Notes under the pieces: generated by a model
What the model saw: only the letters and a program-made list of their open reading frames with translations
What the model was told of the DNA's origin: nothing
Database searches by the model: none
Translations under genes and position numbers: made by a program
In this document: positions 21,239 to 32,385 of the stretch, one piece after another
Position numbering within the stretch: position 1 is the stretch's first letter
Layout: each line of letters begins with the position of its first letter
Assembly (NCBI GenBank): GCA_905250885.1
Contig: CAJNOQ010000650.1
Location: forward strand, 1 to 44,256
Length of the DNA stretch: 44,256 nt
Reading direction: 5' to 3'
DNA from: Didymodactylos carnosus
Lineage: Eukaryota > Rotifera > Eurotatoria > Philodinida > Philodinidae

Positions 21239-22055
21239 TCGTAGATAACAAATTGGTGACTGGAAAAATGTGAAACTACTGCGTAGTGGTGCAGCATAGC
21301 ATATCGTACGCACTGGTAGTGCCGGCCTTTTATCAGCACTGTACGGGGATTTTTTTGTAGGAGAGTCGATCATGTTTTTCATAAGAATCTGATAAGAATA
21401 ACGTACGCATTTTGCTGACTCTTACCAATTTCTTATGAATTCTTATGAGATTCAGCAGAGTTCTTGTCACTTTCGGAGAAGATCTTGTATAAGAATTAGG
21501 TAAGATTCGTCCATGTTTCTTACAAGTTTCGTATCTGATTCTTATACAAGAATCGATGTCTAGGACAACTGTATAGAAAGGGGTGGCAAGAACTAAATTC
21601 GAGTCTTACTGGAGGTCCCAAAGGAAATGTTTGGTTGATGTAAAACCTAAAGAGAAAACCGACTATGTGACACTCCAAAAAAGGAGTTTCTGTCAAACTA
21701 TTTGATAAGCACCTGCACTTGTTTCTAATAGTACCACTTCAAATTTGATTAATTTGATTTAATGACATAGCCTTAGAATATAATCTCACACACAAAATTT
21801 TTCTTTCTATAGGCTGATGTATCTACCGCTATGAGGTACGTCCTCATACTTACTGCAGCAGCTGCAAACAATTACATTTTGTTTATTTTGAATAATTGCT
21901 TCGACACTAAGAATGTTGATTTAAAAACATCTGCTTCTTTCCTTCAGAAAAATGAATATGAAATTAAAATCTAATAATTAGAAAATTATTTTTAATCTTT
22001 CCTCCTAGAATTAAATATTCATTTACAACCTCTGCCTGTTAAATTTTTTGTTTTT
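21239..22055. other. No gene; TTCTTAT-rich stretch
   Basis: At 21380-21560 the words TTCTTAT and TTCTTAC (and complements) recur about ten times, possibly subterminal repeats of an unidentified element. Nothing else recognised up to the protease gene. Confidence 0.35.
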
Positions 22056-22056
22056 G

Positions 22057-22068
22057 TATAATAAAAAT
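22057..22068 (+). promoter_or_regulatory. Possible TATA-like element of the protease gene
   Basis: GTATAATAAAAA lies about 95 bases upstream of the preferred start codon at 22161. In a sequence this AT-rich such a match is weak evidence. Confidence 0.2.
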
Positions 22069-22160
22069 CACACCATATGATTTTCATTATTCTAGTAGTT
22101 ACTTTGGTATATATTCAAAGGTTTCCTGTGACTGCCTCACCATTCATCATTACACAAAAA

Positions 22161-24076
22161 ATGTTTCCGATTAAAATAATCATTTTATCTATTCTCATTT
22201 TGAATATTTCTTCAATTTCCCACGTTCATTCAATACTCAGAAATGTTTCACTTCAACAACGATGGATGGAATCATCTCAACCATCACCACCAAATGAATT
22301 GATCACAGTTTATCTAGTATTTAAACAAGATCAAAATTCAGTAAAGGAATTAGAATCATTATTTTGGAAAATTACCGATCCTGACAGTGATAAATATCAA
22401 CAGTGGCTTACACGTAAAGAAATTAATAAAATTTTAAAACCACATTCAAAGTGTTATTCATTAATTAAAAAGTGGTGTGAGAAACAACCGTTTAAAAAAG
22501 TAAATAAGATTGGTACAGATGTATTTCAAATTACGACAACGGTCAAACACGCATCAAAACTATTTTCAGCAAAATTCTATCCGTACACCCATGTACAAAA
22601 TACAAAACGTAAAATTCATCGAATTTCTGGACAATATCAAATTCCAGATGAATCTATTCATGTGTCGATTTAACTGTTGGCTTGGATACGTTTCCAATTG
22701 AGAAAAATATAGTCGACAGACAACAAAAATTTACAGATGACAATATTGATAGTCTTCAACAACAGCTAGAATCACTTGACGTTATCACACCAGAATTTGT
22801 AATTGATTACTATAAAATACCAAATGTGAAAAAAATTGGTCTACCACGAAATGATGTGTCACAAAGCTCCATTCAGTTTCTAGGAGAATATTATGATGAA
22901 AAAGATTTACAGAAATATTCAAAGGCAGTAAATATTAGATACAGACCGCTGGCCTCAAAGCATATTCTTGGTGGAATAAATAATCAAAGTAATCCAGGTA
23001 GTGAAGCAGTGCTTGATGTTGAACAAATGAGTGGTATTAATCCATTGGCTGAGAACTGGTTTATTAATTATGAATCTGGAGTTAATCCGGATGGCGATGG
23101 TGAAAATTTCTATACAACAATATTAACATTAAATCAACTGGACCATTTACCACAAGTGCTATCAATATCTTATGGTGATCCGGAAATCGGTCTATGTAAG
23201 GGTTTCACGGGCGATTGTAATACAACATTTAATTCCAATGAGATTTATATTCGACGTACAAACATCGAATTTATGAAATTATCCATGAGAGGAATCAGTA
23301 TTTTGGTATCTTCCGGTGACAGTGGTGCAAATGGATTTTTTGAAACAAATTGTACAAATAAAATATTTTATCCAGAATATCCAACAGCTTGTCCTTATTT
23401 GACATCCGTCGGTGCTACACAATTAATTGATATTGAATATAATAATAGTGAAAAACTACCACGTGCGTGTTCAGTAATCATACCTCCAGTTGGCAACAGA
23501 AATGCTACATTAGCTCACTGTATATCGAATGGAACTGAAGTAGCAGTTGATACTGGGTATACTGGTTATACAAGCGGCGGTGGATTTTCCAGCTACACTT
23601 CACAACCACTCTATCAAAAACGAGCTGTAAACAAATATTTCAAATTAATGAAATGTCAACCACCAACATCAATGTACAATCGACGTAATCGTGGCTTTCC
23701 GGATGTTTCTGCATTTGGTACTCATGGCTTTTTTGTATTCAATGGAACTTATCACACTTTTGGTGGTACAAGTATGTCAGCACCATTGTGGGCTGGTATT
23801 GTATCAATTTTAAATTCATATTCATTAAAACGAACAAACAAAACATTGGGCTTTCTTAATCCCTTACTGTACAAAATGTCAGAAGAGTGTCCCAAGTGTT
23901 TTAATGATATAACACTTGGTGATAGTAAATGTCCTGATAGTAGTTACTGTACAAGCAAATGTCAAGGTTTTCAAGCTGCACGTGGTTGGGATCCAGTAAC
24001 GGGACTGGGTAGTCCAAATGTTGAACAAATGATAAAATATATTAATAGATTATTAAAGAAGAAGAACTACCTGTAA
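22161..24076 (+). CDS. Sedolisin (S53) serine-carboxyl protease, TPP1/CLN2-like, with one frameshift
   Basis: Secreted or lysosomal acid protease; TPP1 removes tripeptides from N-termini. The start at 22161 (AAAAAATG) is preferred over 22077 because it gives a standard signal peptide ('MFPIKIIILSILILNISSIS'). The propeptide (pro-kumamolisin type, 'DPDSDKYQQWLTRKEINKIL') runs to about 22660. The mature part, numbered from 22682, has the catalytic Glu108 and Asp112 in 'SEAVLDVEQ', the oxyanion Asp213 in 'SSGDSGANG', the nucleophile Ser364 in 'GGTSMSAP', and calcium-ligand Asp409 ('CFNDI') and Asp437 ('GWDPVTGLGSPN'). The first frame stops at 22671-22673. The sense continues in another frame through 'VDLTVGLDTFP', so a single base is missing near 22660-22665. 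No introns are seen. Polyadenylation signal at 24288. Either a recent pseudogene or a sequence error. Confidence 0.9.
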
Positions 24077-24344
24077 CTGCCGAAGATATCTACTTTCAAA
24101 ACATTTACTTTACTGGTGAAAGTGGCTTTTTATGAGGCTGAGGGGGTGAAGCATGCAAAAAAGAAAGATGTGAATGTTCATTTTCAGACAGCTACTTTAA
24201 GTTAAGTTTTTCCTAGAAACTGCTATGTTGAACTTGGAAACTAAACACCTTAGTACAGTTACAAAACTTAAAATTACTTGCTGTTAAAATAAACTCAAAT
24301 AAGATTTGTTGTGAATATTTATGAATGGGAATCAATTTTATGTT
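24077..24344 (+). other. 3' flank of the protease gene with AATAAA
   Basis: AATAAA at 24288-24293, about 215 bases after the stop codon, is the likely polyadenylation signal. Nothing else is seen. Confidence 0.4.
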
Positions 24345-24600
24345 AGAGCGAACGCTCTATATAAGAACTTAGCGACAAGAAGGGAACAGGGAAGGGTCGG
24401 TCACACCCTAGTAGAATCCGCGCTTCATTGCGCGTCTCGAAGCCATAGTAATCTATTGATTTCGCGACAAGAGCGCGATTGATTTCGCGAGAGAAGCGCA
24501 ATTGATCTCGCGACAAAAAGTCGCGGTTGTGTCCGGAAAAAGTTCGCTACAGGGTCGCGATTGGGTTTGTGACAAGAGCGCGATTGATTTTGCTATCATA
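24345..24600. repeat. GC-rich cluster of GCGCGATTGATTTCGCGA-type words
   Basis: At least four degenerate copies of a GCGC(G/A)ATTGAT(T/C)TCGCGA word stand in an otherwise AT-rich region (24450-24595), together with AAAAAGTCGCGG. That last 12-base word also occurs at about 39790, in front of the DDE/SWIM transposase. Looks like subterminal binding sites of a DNA transposon. Confidence 0.5.
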
Positions 24601-25156
24601 CCATGACCATGTCCATGTTTTCGTCATGTATTAACTTAGTTTTAGAACCGAAATCAATAAACAGAAAATTTCATCAAAGGAAATCTGGATTCCTTACAGT
24701 AGCAAAGATGGTGTCAGGGACGATACCAACGGCTGCATGCAAACAGATTAAGGGCGACAAAATACACCTTCAAAACAAATTGAAAGGATTTCAGATCGGA
24801 CCTTTTCCTCTGCAATTTATTTCATATCTTGAAACCTACAAGGGATCTTTTTCTAAAAAACGGTATACCAGCATTTGGGCCCAACGACAGTTGAAGTTCA
24901 GAGGCGCCCGTGGGGGTCTGTGTGAGGGTGAATATGAGTGTGAGTATCGATGAAGATTAAACAAATAGTGATTACAGTTGGATATGAGTAATATAGAAAA
25001 AGCTCTCACACCGTACCAAGTTTGTTTAAAGATAATTTTATCGATATGCATCATACTTTAACAAATGGACTCTTACTGAATGCTTTTGTCGTACATGCGC
25101 CCAAATGTCTGGTAATCCTAAAAAAAAGATTAGTATATAGTGCAACTTGTGTCCTT
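24601..25156. other. No supported gene
   Basis: A 116-codon plus-strand frame (24603-24953) ends in a GAGTGTGAGTAT-type low-complexity stretch and matches nothing known; possibly part of the preceding element. Confidence 0.25.
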
Positions 25157-25797
25157 CAGATTTCGGCTAGCGACCGATAAAAGCTGCAAGTCTTTATCTT
25201 ATATTTTCTTCGAGTTATTCCAAAACTAATGAGCGTGGAACGGATTGTACTGCGGTGACAGTTGATTCTGAAATGTGTCAGCACGATAATAAGAATTTCA
25301 AAAGAGAAATTAAGAGCATTCAGCATAAGTACACTCTACTCTATAGCACCAAAAATTGGCTACCTGTTTTTTGTATAACTTTAAAACTAAATGCGGCTCC
25401 TTTATTCGGATAATTTATGAAAACGACTGGTGTATTTGATTTATAGATTTAGATTTACGTGACGATGCACGATTTTGGATACAAAATGTTAATCAACAAG
25501 CAACTTGCTGGGGATCATATTCGAAAAAACTAAAAATATATATGAGTGATTCTGATAAAAATAGTACCGTTCGAATGAAGTAAATGATCCCAAGCGTTTC
25601 TTTTCTTAGCCTTGATGAATCACTTTCGGACTTCTTGCATATATTCAATAACGTTAGGCTTATAGTCGCTGCAAGTACGACTTTTCTATGTTTAACCGTG
25701 AAATTATAAGAAACTTATTAGTTTTTGAATAACTCGAAGGAAATATAAGATAAAGACTTGCGGCTTTTATCGGTCGCTAGCCGAAATCTGAAGTACC
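25157..25797. mobile_element. DNA element A with ~85-bp terminal inverted repeats
   Basis: Left arm 25157-25240 (CTTCAGATTTCGGCTAGCGA outermost) and right arm 25708-25795 are inverted copies. Its right end directly joins element B. The interior contains a 46-codon open stretch (25432-25581). No target duplication is clear. Confidence 0.75.
25432..25581 (+). other. Short coding-like stretch of unknown family
   Basis: 46 codons begin directly after a TGA and have a protein-like composition ('DDARFWIQNVNQQATCWGSY', then 'MSDSDKNSTV'). The last part recurs inverted at 26808-26862 with the same 'MSDSDKNSTV' sense. Not recognised; may be a fragment of a transposon or host exon duplicated with the elements. 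Confidence 0.25.
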
Positions 25798-26640
25798 GAC
25801 TATGCTGAATCTCGTGGCAATATCTGTTTTTCTAAACAGTTTCAAAAACTTAGTGAAAACGTACATTAGGTGAAATATCCCATTTCTGCCTATTTTTAAG
25901 TAAAATTCAAAATTCATAACTCAGTCAAGATCAATCCAAGTTATGTCACAATATCAAGATGTACCCTATTTTACCTGCTCCAAACGATTTTTTACTTGAG
26001 AATAGTAAAAACATTCTTGTACTTCGGAAGAGTTCTAGAAAATCCTTTCAAAAACCAGAGTATTTTCTGTCGACTTTTAACGCTTCTGTTAAACTGCATA
26101 GTATTGAGCAAGTAAAATAGAGTACATCTTGATATTCTGACATAACTTGGATTGATCTTGACTGAGTTATGAATTTTTGAATTTTACTCAAAAATAGGCA
26201 GAAATAGGATATTTCACCTAATGTACGTTTTCACTAAGTTTTTGAAACTGTTTAGAAAAACATATATTGCCACGAAACTTAGCATGTTCGATTACCCATA
26301 GCGCATACGTCTTTAAGGCTACCAATAGTCACTTGGTGCCAGTGCTGGTACTCGTAGGAAATGTGATACAACGCCCGAACCGCGGGAAATCAAGGTCTCA
26401 CTTTACCCCCATTTTGAAGAGGACATCCCAGGCTATCGGTCCATGAGAAAAAGCAATACAATCCCATTGGAAAATGTTCACAAACGGCATAGTTTTCCAA
26501 AGATCTCTTAGAAAACCTGTTTCAGAAAACTGTTATGAAAACAATTTTGGTTATGGAAATATGCCCCCAAGTTTCCTCTTTCCACTGGTGAAAATCGGAG
26601 CTCTCTAGCTCTTTTCTATCAAAAGATATTCAAAACACAA
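25797..26640. mobile_element. Foldback element B, copy 1 (palindrome plus tail)
   Basis: Inverted arms at 25797-25985 and 26090-26290 contain CTCAGTCAAGATCAATCCAA and its complement. The tail 26290-26640 (CTACCAATAGTCACTTGGTG, then a CCGCGG-containing part) has no inverted partner here. The same palindrome-plus-tail structure occurs at 35495-36415 in the opposite orientation. Here the outer end of the left arm is missing at the junction with element A. Confidence 0.75.
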
Positions 26641-26864
26641 CCAAATGCACGGTGTTTTGACGCCGATAATAGAAAAATGTTTCTCAAATCTGGAAAACAA
26701 AGTAGTGGTAGTTTGCTAACTCGTGTTTCGTGATACTCCTAGGTACACACTATCGATAGATGATAAGAAAAAACCTAGGTGTTTACCTTTTGTTTCAGTC
26801 AAATTTTCTCACAAAAACGGTACTATTTTTATCAGAATCACTCATACTTATATTTTATGTCTTG
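26641..26864. other. Junction region with inverted MSDSDKNSTV segment
   Basis: 26808-26862 is the inverted counterpart of 25530-25583 (TATGAGTGATTCTGATAAAA read on the minus strand). Nothing else recognised. Confidence 0.4.
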
Positions 26865-28725
26865 GCGAATAGCTTCACTTAATAGATTATTTCATGCAAG
26901 AAATGCTTTTGCGTTATTTTAATCAATATACTAAAACAGAAGTTTTATTTAAAAAGGATGAGCTTATAGTTGATGGAAAAACTCTGAAATGGTTTTGTAA
27001 GGTCGACTACAACGATCATTGCCTATGAAAGATTTTGTTGATGGGCGCTGCTGTCTGTGTTTATTTCGTCAAATTCTCTGTAAACTAGCTGTGTAGCGTG
27101 GCTGAGTAATTTGCAAATAGTTTATGGTTTAGGCGAGTTTCAATAAAACTGATAAAAACTTCCATTTTCATCATAGTTTAAGAAAAAAACAACTAGCACA
27201 TTCAAAAGATGCAACTCAAACATAGCTGATATCAGCGTCATGATAGGATTTCACGAATAATAGCAACTAACTGATTTATTATTGAATCACCCCGTTGAAA
27301 ATTAGATATTCTTACAATTAGACATAGTTCAAATCAAGTTTTGATAACTAAATTTATATTAAGTTAGAAAGCATACTTCAAATTAATTGGCGTAGAAATT
27401 GTTTCGACTTTTCAGACTAGTCCACTCAATCGGGATTAAAAGAATTTGCATATATGAAATAATTTTTAATTTAGTAGCTGCCAAATTAATCAAAATTTAT
27501 GTCGATTTTTCTTTATTTTAAATTTAACTGAAACTCAAAATTTCCAGTTAGTTGGAACTAATTTTGAATAGTAAAAAGCTGTTTAATTTAAAAGTTCTAA
27601 TGTTAATCTGGTGTTTTATTTCGGAGTCCTCATTGTTACATATTTCTGAGAACAATGTGTGTGTGGGTAGGGAGGAACGCGAATCAGACGCTGTATACTG
27701 TTTCGTTCTACACTACCTGCAAAAATATCTCATATTCACTTTTTCCGTTAGCTTGAAGTACACTACAATGATCTATTTTTTGGAAAAGGATCACTTACAG
27801 GTTTTAATATAATGCCTGACAATATTGCTCATTAAATCCATAAAATCTATGATTTTCAGCTTTTTTCCAGAGTTTTAAATGACGGGTATAACCTTCCTAA
27901 TTATTCTGTGAGCTGTCATAGTTAGAGAGGACCCAGGCCCAAATTCTACTCCTTGGCGGGATGTGAAGATGAAATGAAATAGGTATATTTTGATAAACTT
28001 TTATTAAATAAATGTAGTTTAAACCAACTTTTGGTAGCTTGAGATTGCTTACGTCTATAAATTGTATTGTATGGAAAGCAGAAGGTTCTGCCAGTCATTT
28101 AAAACTACAGAAAAAAGCTGAAAACCATACATTCTCGATGGGCCCAATTTGCTATGATAATCTTCGTTTAATAAAAAACAATTTCGTAACACCAAACGAT
28201 GCTGGCTAAATATGCAAATTAAATAAGTCTAGCACAGGAAAGTAGTAATTAGATCGATATTCAAATTAAATGTGCCAGTGTTTATATTTTTAATCTTGAT
28301 CTCAAACATCTATAATATCTTCAGCTTCACCTGATTATCTTTTTTTCCTAATTATGTAATTATGTCAGAAATTGACCAGCAAAAGTCAAACGATTTCAGT
28401 ATTCACACGTTTATGTTTAACACCTTTACACATGTCTACGCTCGACCGCTATTATACGAATAGTGTCCATTAAAGAAAAACTGTTTATGAAAATGAAGAA
28501 ATCTTTGGCATATGCTAGTTGTTTTTATCATGATAGGATAAAAATGCAACTTTTTATCAGTTTTATTGAAATTCGCCTATAACCACTTCAGAGTTTCTTC
28601 CATCAATTATAAACTTATGCTTGTTGTAACTAAAACTTCCATTTTAGTACTCTAATAAAGATAATGCAAAAGCATTTCTTGCATGAAATACTTTATTTAT
28701 TTAAGTAAAACTATCTCGTACACGA
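26865..28725. mobile_element. Element C with long, asymmetric inverted repeats
   Basis: Left arm 26865-27230 and right arm 28470-28725 are inverted copies. Landmarks: TTTCATGCAAGAAATGCTTTTGC; TTGATGGAA..AAACTCTGAA.TGG; AATAAAACTGATAAAAA; AACAACTAGCA. The left arm carries about 130 extra bases (26996-27126). The left arm includes a 40-codon plus-strand frame (26894-27020) whose sense is interrupted in the right copy. The interior (27231-28469) has no recognised gene and contains a smaller inverted-repeat element. Confidence 0.65.
27850..28130. mobile_element. Small inverted-repeat element nested in C
   Basis: GATTTTCAGCTTTTTTCCAG with following TTTTAAATGAC (27850-27884) and its inverted partner (28095-28129) enclose about 210 bases. 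The similarity continues inward for some 15 bases more weakly (AACCTTC). Confidence 0.55.
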
Positions 28726-28927
28726 AAATCAATAGGAAAAACCGGTCGAAAATAGGTATCACACCAGTTCATCTTCAAGCGGAAAAACCGGTCAAAACCG
28801 ACGGTTTGCGATACAATAACCGATTTCTCGTATAAAAACCGTGGGTGTGTTTTTCGATATTATTTTTGCATCGCTGGCGTATGGCAGTAGTTCACGACGG
28901 TTATATTTTGGTGAAAACCGCTAAGAT

Positions 28928-29395
28928 CTAGGTGTGTGCTAAATTGGCTAGCCCTTTTTGATTTACCCGCAGATGAAGCCGGTTGTTTTTTATGGCTGAT
29001 TTATCTAATGGATAAATGGCGGTTGCAATAAAACCTTTAATAATATTGACTTTATTAATCGCTGTTGATTGAAATAATTTTAATAAGAGTATATATTCAG
29101 CTAAAATCTCATGATATTTGTGTTTTATTGATTTAAAAAATGTAATGTCACGAGGTTGGAAAATGTAAGTTGAATGTGGTAGAATGCATAACCAAACACT
29201 ACCATTGCTAATAGCTAATTCAATTGTACGTACACGACGATGGGAAGTATGTCCATCCAGTATTAACAAAATTGGTTTTGATGTTGTTAAGGTTAGTGAA
29301 AGAAACATGTTCTTAAACCGGTCATAAAATACATTCTCTTCCGTTCAACCATTGGCACTCGTAATATAATCGGCGCCAGTGAGGCCGAAATGAAA
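28928..29395 (-). pseudogene. pogo/Tigger-type DDE transposase, C-terminal part
   Basis: 'PILLILDGHTSHRRVRTIEL' and 'LCILPHSTYIFQPRDITFFK' are the second and third catalytic blocks of the DDE_1 (pogo, Tc1/mariner superfamily) transposase; the first Asp block is missing. Upstream of the ATG at 29308 the family sense continues in the same frame ('ENVFYDRFKNMF') and includes an in-frame TGA at about 29350 where the family has Trp ('SANG-stop-TEE'). The N-terminal DNA-binding part is absent. A dead fragment; no inverted ends could be assigned to it. Confidence 0.85.
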
Positions 29396-30597
29396 TGAAA
29401 AATTAGAGCGTCTGCTATAATTTCATGAATTAACAAACTTCTAGAATTACATTCAAAATAGCTGACAAAGAATCAAGTAATTGTCATATTCACATGAATA
29501 TTTTGTAGAGTCAAACAATCAAACATGTTCTTCAATGATGTTTAAATAAAGTTTTTTCAATTCACTTCATTCTTTGCTAAAAGTGATCGGAACTTCATGA
29601 CGACATCTTCAGGTCATCGAATCAAATGCTACATAATTCGAGTAAAAATTTATGTCTTAAAATTTTTCTTTTACTCAAGAGATAGAAGAGTATCTGGGGA
29701 ATATGAAAAGCTGAACACGTTATTAATTACTCAGTTATTACAGGTACCACGTTAATTGGGCTGTCAAAAATCAGGTACAAAAATGTGCTAAAATTCAGCA
29801 AAACTCATCAGACGGCTATAAATCGCTAGAACCAAGCGATCTTGTTCCAGTTTTCGCTTCATATAATAAAGAACAATCTCGTCTATAACTTTTCTATTTG
29901 TCATTGATGTAAAAGCGGCCTCTGTGAGTCGGTAGAATTTAAGCTCTGACTTTTGCGCGCAAATTACACAGACTGACCATAATTACCCCATGAAAAATAG
30001 CTGAGTAACCATAATTATCCCAGGTGACTCTTTTTTGAAAAACACACATTCTTGTATAGATGATACGATTGATGAACAAAGTATGAATTCTAATGATTTC
30101 TTCGATGAATTTGCTATCTCGAATCTTCTATAACATGGTTTATTAATATTAACATGCTGTTGAACGTACTGCTTGTAATACGAGTTGCAGTTTCTGGAAT
30201 AAGCACCTACAAGTACAAAGATGAAAAATGTTCACTGGAATCAAATCTTTATCATTTTATAGATTATAAACCCTGACTCTTTATCTGACTTCGTCAACTA
30301 ACTTTTTTGTATAAAGCTATTATGGACTTTATGAAAGCAATAAGTAGAATCTATATCATACATGTTTTTCGTCTTTTTACTATGTTAAATATCCTAATTT
30401 ACTTAAACAAGTAGCATAAAAAGTGAATGCAATGGGTAACCAAATAAATCTTATTCATGAAAAAGTTACACATAGCAGAACAAAATAAAATGTAAGTTAA
30501 GTTACAGCTTTCTTATTTTAGTTTAGTTAATGCTTTATAGAAACTGAAGCATATACTGTACAGTGAAAAAAGAAGTTATGTTGAACTATTTATTTTT
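29396..30597. other. No gene seen
   Basis: AT-rich. A strong donor-like AAAAT|GTAAGTTAAG at about 30491 may mark an upstream exon of the BEN-like remnant, but no coding frame could be tied to it. Confidence 0.35.
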
Positions 30598-30598
30598 A

Positions 30599-30902
30599 GA
30601 ATGACATACATGTTGATTTATACCGATCAGATTATACCTAATGCTGTTGTAAGTTACATTACTTTAAATGCAACCTTATACTTGTTTGAACTGGTACTCA
30701 TTTTGTTTTTTTTACGCTCATTATAGATGTATAATGATGAGAATTTACTTGATACTTCTGCATCAAGTAGTAAAGATTTTGCAAGATAAGCTTTAAGTAA
30801 ATTATATACACGTGATGAATTAGCTAATTCTGTATTACCATCAGGAAGAACATATTATTCACGTTTACCATTAGATCCAGAAAGATTTAAACTTTTCCAT
30901 CG
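30599..30902 (+). pseudogene. BEN-domain-like gene remnant, two exons
   Basis: Exon 30599-30648 follows ...TATTTTTAG and ends at GTT|GTAAGT. Exon 30727-30902 follows ...CGCTCATTATAG and ends at CAT|GTGAGT. The reading phase fits across the 78-base intron ('IIPNAV' then 'MYNDENLL'). The second exon reads 'KLYTRDELANSVLPSG', then 'RLPLDPERFKLFH', which resembles the BEN domain of chromatin and DNA-binding proteins. An in-frame TAA at 30786-30788 ('DFAR-stop-ALSKL') breaks it. Further exons are not found. A spliced host-type gene fragment, or part of a domesticated or transposon-borne gene. Confidence 0.5.
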
Positions 30903-32366
30903 TGAGTTGTTTTTCAATGTTTAATGAAAATTTTTTAGTATTCAACCGACTAAAGTCGTCAATCACTAGCTTTTTCTTTTTGAAAGTGCTTTTATCCAAA
31001 TAAATATCATATTGGTAATGTACACCGAAAACTTGATCGAATCGAGTTGAAACTCAAAACATTTGGCGAAAACAATTTTTTTCAAAACTTCGATAAGGGT
31101 CAAAACTGAAAAAATTCACGCACTTAAAAAGCACTCGCCTGTCCAGACTTTCCAAAACAAAATATCAAACAAGAGTTCGTTATTCTGAGGAAAACTAAAT
31201 TCTTTTTGGTGAAGTGCTGCAATAGGAAACTTATACCAAATCGAAGTAGGTTAAAATGCATTTTGCATACGCTGTATAAAGTTTACTGTTCAACAACGCG
31301 AAGCAATAAAATGTCCATTTGGTTGTAATTGTGAAGAGAAACTACGTTTTATGTTTATTTATACAAAACTTTCGTGACTAAAGATTAAGGAGATGTTACT
31401 GTCTTTACGAGTAAACATATTCGAAGTTTTATAAGTGTCAGTTTTCAACTATCATATCAACAGACCCTTTGAAAGCCAACAGTGCAAAAGTGCTTAGTTC
31501 TTGCTGAATGCTTGGCATGAGAAGCTCATTCTTCCAAGAGTGATAAAGAGGGCTGCTGTGTCGATATGAAAAATTAGCTTGTAAACAAATATCTCCTTCA
31601 AAGTCTTTGAATAAAATTCTATGCATATCTCTCTCACAAGTTACTATGTCTTCAATAAATCAAAACATGTCTAAAGGAAAGTAGGATTCGTTTTCTGAAA
31701 ACTGTCGATAAATGGTCATCTGAGTGTAGTATTCATTTAACTTATTGTTTACTTTTTTGTCGTGTTTTTGGACAGGATAGTCATGGTACCAAAATAACTT
31801 AGACTACTTGACTCTTGCTGCTCTTATTTTCGTTATTGGCGAATTTACTAATTATGCTAGTTTCATTGCTTTCAAACGGTCGACTTCGCGCAAATTCGGC
31901 ATTGGCAATTACTTTCTTAACGTTTCATTGTTCGATCAATTTTCTCTCTTTGCGTTTCTTCTCAAAATGCTTGACATTTTCTTTTTCTCATTATTGAGTG
32001 ATATTTCATGCAAAGTCGTTTCGTTCAAGCTTTTTGTATCAACTCAGCACACGTACTGATTGATTAGTTGGATTACTCTCAAACGTGTCTGCTTCGTAGT
32101 CTTTTCTCTTAGTAGTTATCTGAAAGTATACTCGATTATCCATTGTGATGAGTTTTATAATACTGATCGTCAATATGTTCCTGAAATTATCTTCTACAAG
32201 ACTACCGACGATCCCGGTGGACAACTGAATATGCTTTTTCTCAAAAAGTAGCAACATACACCTATGTTAATGTACTTGCTCATCATCTTGTTTCATTCTT
32301 CATTCAAATCGTGTCTACTGCCACAAAAGTAAACCACCACAAAGATGACCCGCCAGAAAGCAATTT
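30903..32366. other. No supported gene
   Basis: Only short frames without domains (for example 31438-31626 minus and 31808-32059 plus). Confidence 0.35.
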
Positions 32367-32372
32367 TATTTA
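32367..32372 (-). terminator. Polyadenylation signal AATAAA
   Basis: AATAAA on the minus strand about 15 bases after the stop codon of the Cys/His-rich gene at 32386. Confidence 0.4.
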
Positions 32373-32385
32373 TAATCATCCTTCA

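Noticed and set aside
24930..24955. GAGTGTGAGTAT tandem as a microsatellite or telomere-related array
   Set aside because: Only a few imperfect units.
27660..27680. GTGTGGGTAGGG as telomeric repeat
   Set aside because: Only one TGTGGG-like unit is present; no array.
28740..28830. AAAACCGGTCGAAAA as a second hammerhead
   Set aside because: No CUGANGA with a pairing helix II is found next to it; the region is just repeated AAACCG words.
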